From: Pinus tabuliformis
Lineage: Eukaryota; Streptophyta; Pinopsida; Pinales; Pinaceae
Reading direction: 5' to 3'
NCBI GenBank assembly: GCA_031772625.1
Contig: CM062804.1
Coordinates: 1,018,572,514 to 1,018,636,513, forward strand
Length of the DNA stretch: 64,000 nt
Of this stretch, positions 59,178 to 64,000 are shown in pieces (the first letter of the stretch is position 1; every line of letters begins with the position of its first letter). The notes under the pieces are model-generated. The model was not told where the DNA came from and ran no database searches. It was given only the letters and a program-made list of their open reading frames with translations. Both the position numbers and the translations under genes were made by a program.

Positions 59178-62100
59178 TCACTCTGCTGGCACCGAGATCT
59201 TATCACGAAGACCTCCCAGCTCGACTTCGACAACTTCTACCTCAGCAGTGCACTGTGTGGCCACCTGCTTCATCTCCTCGACCAACTGCTTTATCGTTGG
59301 CCCTGCACTGTCTGACTGAATCTTCTGCTGAGTCTCCTGTAGACTAGCCAGCTTGCCTTCAATAGTGGCCATGATCAAGTAGGCCTCATCCAACCAAGGC
59401 TTCAAGTGAGCCTTTAGCACGACTTCCTTGTGCTGAGCTACATCTACCTACTCTTTCAACGCCTTGGCCTCCTGCAGCTTAGCTAACCTCTGCATGATGG
59501 CGACAATGCACACTGTCACTTTGACTTCATCATAGCGCTGTTGCAGCTCCCACATTTCTATTTCCAGCCATTGTATAGTAGGATCTTCTTGCAGGCAGGT
59601 GACTACCTCGAACAACTACTCAAATAGTGTGGTACAATCCTTCACTGTGCTCACTACTACTGCTACCATGTCTTTCACAGCGGTCTCGCACTACTCTCTG
59701 ATCTCTGGCAGATTCGAAGGCTAGGCCTTCAATTGCATTTCTACAATTTTGAGGTTCAGCTCCAACTGAACTTTTGCCAATTTAGTACATGCGTCACGCA
59801 CGCTAGCAGCGAGCTTCTGAACCCTCACATCTACTGGCTCAGCCTCAGGAATGCCCAGCTCCAGGACAGTCCTACACGCCTCAGCCATGACTGTGGAAAT
59901 GCATTGGTTCTTGTCTGTAATGTCTTTTACAAGGTAAAGGGTGGAGTCTCTCTGCACGGTTATCTGGTTGTTGTTGACCTTTTGTTCGTTGATCACCTGC
60001 AATGCACGTTGTTCACGGGCTCGAAGTTCCGCAATCACATCGTCCTATAAAAGGTGAAGTACCTCATTGGGAAGCGTGGCCAGGTTGAGTCCAACTCTCT
60101 TGAGGGCGCTAATAGTGGGTCTGTCAGCTTTAGTCTTTGTTGTCACTGCTCCATCCGTCAGCACTGTTGCTCGAGGATCCCTTGCGTGCAGCATCCCTGT
60201 GGCTTTTGAGGTGCCAAGTGCCAAACTGGTTGATGCTACACTGGTCTATATCTATGATGCATGGATCTACAGCTCATGCAAACCCATTTGTATAGCACCC
60301 AACACCTGTTGTTGTTGTTGCTACTCAAACTATTATAGCAGTTCCGCAGTGGAATCCTGCACCGTATCACCTATTTCATTTAAGTCCCCCTCTATTAGGT
60401 TGATCGGGTCCAGAGACGTCTTGCTAGCCTTGGACTTCTTCCATGGCCCTACTTTCTCTGGGTCTCTGGTGCGCTTGATGCAGAACAGAGTCGTCTACGG
60501 GTCTGGTCCTCCTAGATCTGTCTAATTATCTTCTTCCTCGGTCTATGAGGAAGGTGACTTCTGACTCCGGTTAGAGCCGCACTCCCCTTCGCCTGCCTAT
60601 ACATTCGACTGCTGCATGGTAGTGCGCTCTGCCTTGGCCTTGTCGTCGGCCTCCTTTCTCCTCTTCATGGCCAATGGTTCCATCTTCAACTTGGCTTCTT
60701 CCTTCTTCCACTGCGTAGCAAACTTGCTAGATCCCATTGTCAAGTCTATGTCATTGCGCCAATCTGTCGGCCAGTAGTTGAGGACTACTGCAATTGAATC
60801 ATTTGTGGCTAAGTATGGTAGGTCGTGCCACTTCTTCTCAGGGTCCTTCCGCCCCCGTATTGAGACATGGTGGAAGTCAACTTTGAATTCCACATACTCT
60901 TGCAACTTCTCAAAATTTGTAGGTGTCATCCGCAACTTGTAGTTGATGGCCATATGGATGCTCATCTCCATCAAGATCCAGAAGATCTTGTTGTCCTTTA
61001 TCCACTGAGGATCCTTCATTGCCCACAGCGAAGCGAACTTCGCTACCTCTGGTAGGTCTAACACGACCAGAGGAAACTAGCTATCTTCAGGTAGCTCCCA
61101 CACAACCAGCACTATGGACAACAATATCCATGCATAGTAGAAATTATTACTATGATCTTATGCCTCGCGGAAGTTCATGAGGAACTCACCTTAGAGGTAG
61201 TGCAGCCAATTAAATTGAATGCCCTGTGCGCACTGGGCCACCAAAGCTGTCACTGGTGCCGACACTTCATCTGTGTGACACTTCTACATGACCTTCCCTA
61301 CCAAGATTTGTGTCACCACTTTGACCATTGGGTCAGAGATACTCGAAATGGCGTAGTCACGCAGCTTCTTTACAAGCTTGAATTTTTCCTTCATCGCCTT
61401 GCCAATCACATGCTCGCCAGACTTTTCGCCAAATTCCATGGACTAATTTTCTCTTGTGTACAGCAGCTGCGTGATCCTATGGATCAGCATGTCAGTGATG
61501 GGTATTGGCTCCTCTAGCCACAGACACCCATCATGCACCAAACAAATCAGCTTCTTGATCACTACCATTGTGATAGGTGCATGGTTGTATTGTAGCATCC
61601 ATAGCAGGTTTAGCAGTCCTGCCTTGTCCACGCCTTTAAGCCACTTCGTCAGCTCCAAAGCAGTCACTCCAATTTTTTTTGGAAGACACGGTGCATAAGT
61701 TGGTCTATCGCTAAATGATGGAAGTGCTCTGTGTCAACTACGTCCCAATCCTCCAACTTCAAAAGGGGGACACGCCCCAAGTGCAGTCCCTCAAAGACAA
61801 TTTGGTCCGGAAGGAGGGGTGTACAGGGTGACCTTACTCTCATCAATATCTTTGGGAACCTTCGTCTTGCCCCTACGTGAAGGAATGTATTCAGGTAGCT
61901 TAGAGATGGGGTTCGACCCCTCAATTTCAACATCCTCTATTTCCATTGCAAAATCCTCATCGTCCATGGGAATTTCTTTGGCCTCTTCTTCCCGTTCTAG
62001 GTCAATCATTTTGGCCTTTTCTTGTGCAGTGGGTTTTCCCTGTTGTGGGTGCTTCCTAAGTGATTCACGTACCGACGCAACTTCCAGGGCAGCTCCCTCT

Positions 62101-62297
62101 GCTTCCATAGCTATCTCTGGAATAGCTCCCTCGACTGTCACTGCTTCAGCGCTCATAGCTTCTGCGGGCATCAAAAGGATGTTATGTAACAACTCCTGTG
62201 TCTCTTTTGGCAACGTCTCAAACACTGAACTTGTTATCAAAACTTCAATTTTTTCACGGTTCATGTGTCCTTGAGATCTCAACACCTCAATTCTCAA
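59178..62297 (-). pseudogene. Extra ORF region of GYP-G downstream of integrase
   Basis: Protein-like text fills about 3.1 kb between integrase and the LTR on the same strand. N-terminal part (62297-61791): acidic, with EVLITSSVFETLPKETQELL and LPEYIPSRRGKTKVPKDIDE. Middle (61667-60597): globular-looking, with ELTKWLKGVDKAGLLNLLWM, LWLEEPIPITDMLIHRI and EYVEFKVDFHHVSIRGRKDP, ending in a basic K/R/E cluster (KRRKEADDKAKAER) that could serve as a nuclear signal. C-terminal (60038-59178): helical, coiled-coil-like. I see no membrane segment or signal peptide, so an Athila-type envelope-like protein is not supported. The layout recalls the extra ORFs (plant mobile domain or transposase_28-like) of other plant Gypsy elements. 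Function unknown; breaks present. Confidence 0.65.
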
Positions 62298-62704
62298 AAT
62301 GCTAAGTGTTTTCTGCTAGGCAACCCTTTGTAATTTATAGGCATTTTCGAATTCAAATCCAACTGTTCCCCGCAAAATCGGTTCATTAATGCTAGATTGG
62401 TGGCAGATTTTCAAAGATCTGGTGCATAAATTCTAACTTAAATTCCATCCCCCCGCCCCCCGCTCATTTGGTCGTTTTCTCATCATCAAATCATGAACAG
62501 TGACTTTAATGGTCACTTTTTGGCTATTGTGCGTGGTTTTTCTTTGGTAGCGCAGCTCCCTGCGCACTTCTGTGGGCTTTGTGACATTTCCTCATTCCGT
62601 GCAGTTCCCCAATCACGCAACTCTCTGACTCGGGAAGTGTATTTTATAGTCCCACACTTCCTTTCAGCTGCCTGGAGCGCTAAGGCTGTGCTTCCATCAT
62701 ATAG
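62298..62704 (-). other. Gap between integrase and extra ORF in GYP-G, with a G-run
   Basis: No ORF is supported here. On the minus strand GGGGGGCGGGGGG lies at 62449-62461, a purine-rich tract that could fold as a G-quadruplex or act as an internal polypurine tract. Confidence 0.5.
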
Positions 62705-63971
62705 TCACCTAGTTGGATCACCAGTGTATGGCTTCAATCGGTTTCCATTCACCTTCCCTGGGAAGGGTTCTCCATTCAATTTGACCAACTGAATAGCTCC
62801 ACCATCGGTAATCTCTTTGATGACATATGGCCCCAGCCAGTGCATCCTAAATTTACCTGGAAATTTATTGAATTTGTTGTCATATAACAAGACCAGATCA
62901 TTGACCTTGCAGGTGTGCAGCTTGATGTGTCGATCGTGCCATGCCTTTTCATGCTCCTTTTGAACTTGTTGATGAAATCCAATTAGAAATCGGTCCTCCT
63001 CAAGCTCTGATAGTTGCGTGAGCCTCTTTTCCAAGGCTTCGTGATCCGCCATTCTTGTGAGTGCCGCTATGGACAGACTAGGTACAATGTGTTCCATTGG
63101 CATCACAAATTTTATGACATACACGAGTCTAAAAGGTGTTTGTTCAGTCAGCTTCTTAAAGTCATTCTATAGGCCCATAGCACCGCAGGTAAGCGCACAT
63201 ACTACTCATTTCTCTGAGCATTTCAGAACTTCGTCAATGCGCTCTCCAGTATCTTATTGAACACTTCCACCATCCCATTAGCATGCGGATGATAAGGGGT
63301 ACTTTCTGATGATACACCTGAAATTCCTTTGTTAACAAGCAAATTGTTTTGTTAAGAGATTGCGTACCATGATTGCTCATCAAGATCTTTGGACACCCAA
63401 ATCTCATCAAGACATACACAAAAATAAATTTTGTTGTTTTCATGCCTGTGCAGTCCTTCACAGGTTGTGCCTCTGCTCATCTGGTCAAATACTCAGTCGC
63501 GGTGATGATGTACCGCACACCCATCTTCTTTCTTGGTGGTTGAATTGGTCCCACAAAGTCGATTGACCATTTTTTGAATGGTTGTAACGTCACCTGTGGA
63601 ATTAGAGGTAGCTCATCCCTCCGTGACGGCCTTCCAGTCCTTTGACATGCATCACATTCCCTACAATCCTTATGCACAGTTGGCCAACACAACCCAGTGC
63701 GTAGAAGTTTCTGTGATGTTGCTTTCCCTGCATAATTTCCTCCCGCATCTCCTCCATGAGCCTCAGCGAGGATGTTGCTTTGTTCAAATTCAGGCACATA
63801 ATGTCGCAATATTTCGTCTAACCCCATTTTGTACAAGTGCCCTACAATGATAGAAAAGTTTGTCATGTGCACTACTAGTTCCTTCTTCTGTTGACTTGTA
63901 TAACCTTCCGGAGCCAATCCTGTTGTTAGGGAGTGGATAATATCTTCAAAGTGACTGTCCATGATGTGCAA
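62705..63971 (-). pseudogene. Integrase region of GYP-G
   Basis: Starting at 63971: a zinc-binding N-terminal domain with HYVPEFEQSNILAEAHGG and C-REC-DAC-QRTGRPSRRD, then the core with WSIDFVGPIQPPRKK and the strand YIITATEYLTR. Core remains continue to 63234 (IFVYVLMRFGCPKILMSNHGTQ). The C-terminal domain (63124-62705) reads EKRLTQLSELEEDR, FHQQVQKEHEKAWHDRHIK, VNDLVLLYDNKFNKFPGKFRMHWLGPY and GEPFPGKVNGNRLKPYTGDP. Integrase would splice the cDNA into host DNA. Fossil. Confidence 0.9.
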
Positions 63972-64000
63972 TGAAAAGAGCTATGCGTCAATCAATCCTT

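Larger units (their letters stand above)
58154..64000 (-). mobile_element. GYP-G, Tat/Athila-like Ty3/Gypsy element, runs off the window
   Basis: Minus-strand element whose 3' LTR lies at the left. Moving right (towards its 5' end) come a polypurine tract, a 3.1-kb extra ORF region, and integrase, which reaches the window edge. The integrase C-terminal text F-GKFRMHWLGPYVIKEIT.GGA with KVNGNRLKPY is the signature of the Tat/Athila branch. The coding parts are less decayed than those of COP-C or GYP-E but do contain breaks. The other LTR, gag and RT would lie beyond 64000. Confidence 0.85.

Noticed and set aside
60067-60525. 152-codon plus-strand frame with a hydrophobic start resembling a signal peptide
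   Set aside because: It lies antisense to the extra ORF region of GYP-G and within its codon-biased sequence; it ends in cysteine and serine-rich text without a domain.
61819-62274. 151-codon plus-strand frame rich in serine
   Set aside because: Antisense of the acidic E/A-rich part of the extra ORF; serine arises from reverse-reading of GAA and GCT codons.

Overview
The window looks like intergenic DNA from a large, repeat-rich plant genome, most likely a conifer or other gymnosperm. Three things point there: almost all recognisable content is LTR retrotransposon, much of it old; insertions are nested up to three deep; and one insertion (12051-13415) carries a GIY-YIG endonuclease of the Penelope-like type, a class reported in plants as the conifer 'Dryad' elements. 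I recognise no host protein gene, rRNA, tRNA or CRISPR array.

Left part (1-21452). An AT-rich stretch with several short tandem duplications (1-3029) leads into a purine-rich block (3030-3632). A Ty1/Copia element, COP-A1 (3633-18913, TSD AGAAA), follows. Its left LTR is split by GYP-L (4227-11935), a Ty3/Gypsy-type element with a tRNA-Asp primer site, a zinc-knuckle ORF and no recognisable reverse transcriptase, and by a Penelope-like element with a 12-bp TSD. To the right of COP-A1 lie a 57-bp tandem array, a pyrimidine-rich block, a second tandem family, a 34-bp inverted repeat and another purine-rich block.

Middle part (21453-53274). One old SIRE-like Copia element, COP-C, is spread over almost 32 kb because others landed in it: an unclassified insert (25337-28382), INS-B (29106-37529, TSD GGTTG) which itself holds a reverse-orientation relative of COP-A1 (COP-A2, 32774-37385, TSD AAAAC), a gag-only Copia COP-D (37814-43316, TSD GTTGG), and a Ty3/Gypsy element GYP-E (44944-51507) inside COP-C's right LTR.

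Right part (53275-64000). A decayed L1-type LINE (about 54050-58153) is interrupted by an LTR-like insert (55372-56730) and abuts GYP-G (58154 to beyond the edge, minus strand), a Tat/Athila-like Ty3/Gypsy element with a long extra ORF region downstream of integrase.

The most interesting signals are a hammerhead-ribozyme-like fold at the 3' end of the Penelope-like element, a cluster of four hairpins with a shared core and differing but self-complementary outer stems in GYP-L (6602-6788), a 10-mer dispersed about fifteen times in the same element, the extra ORF of GYP-G, repeated MADS-type boxes in the COP-A LTR, and the 57-bp array with a period-three higher order. All coordinates and similarities were read by eye; divergence figures are rough.
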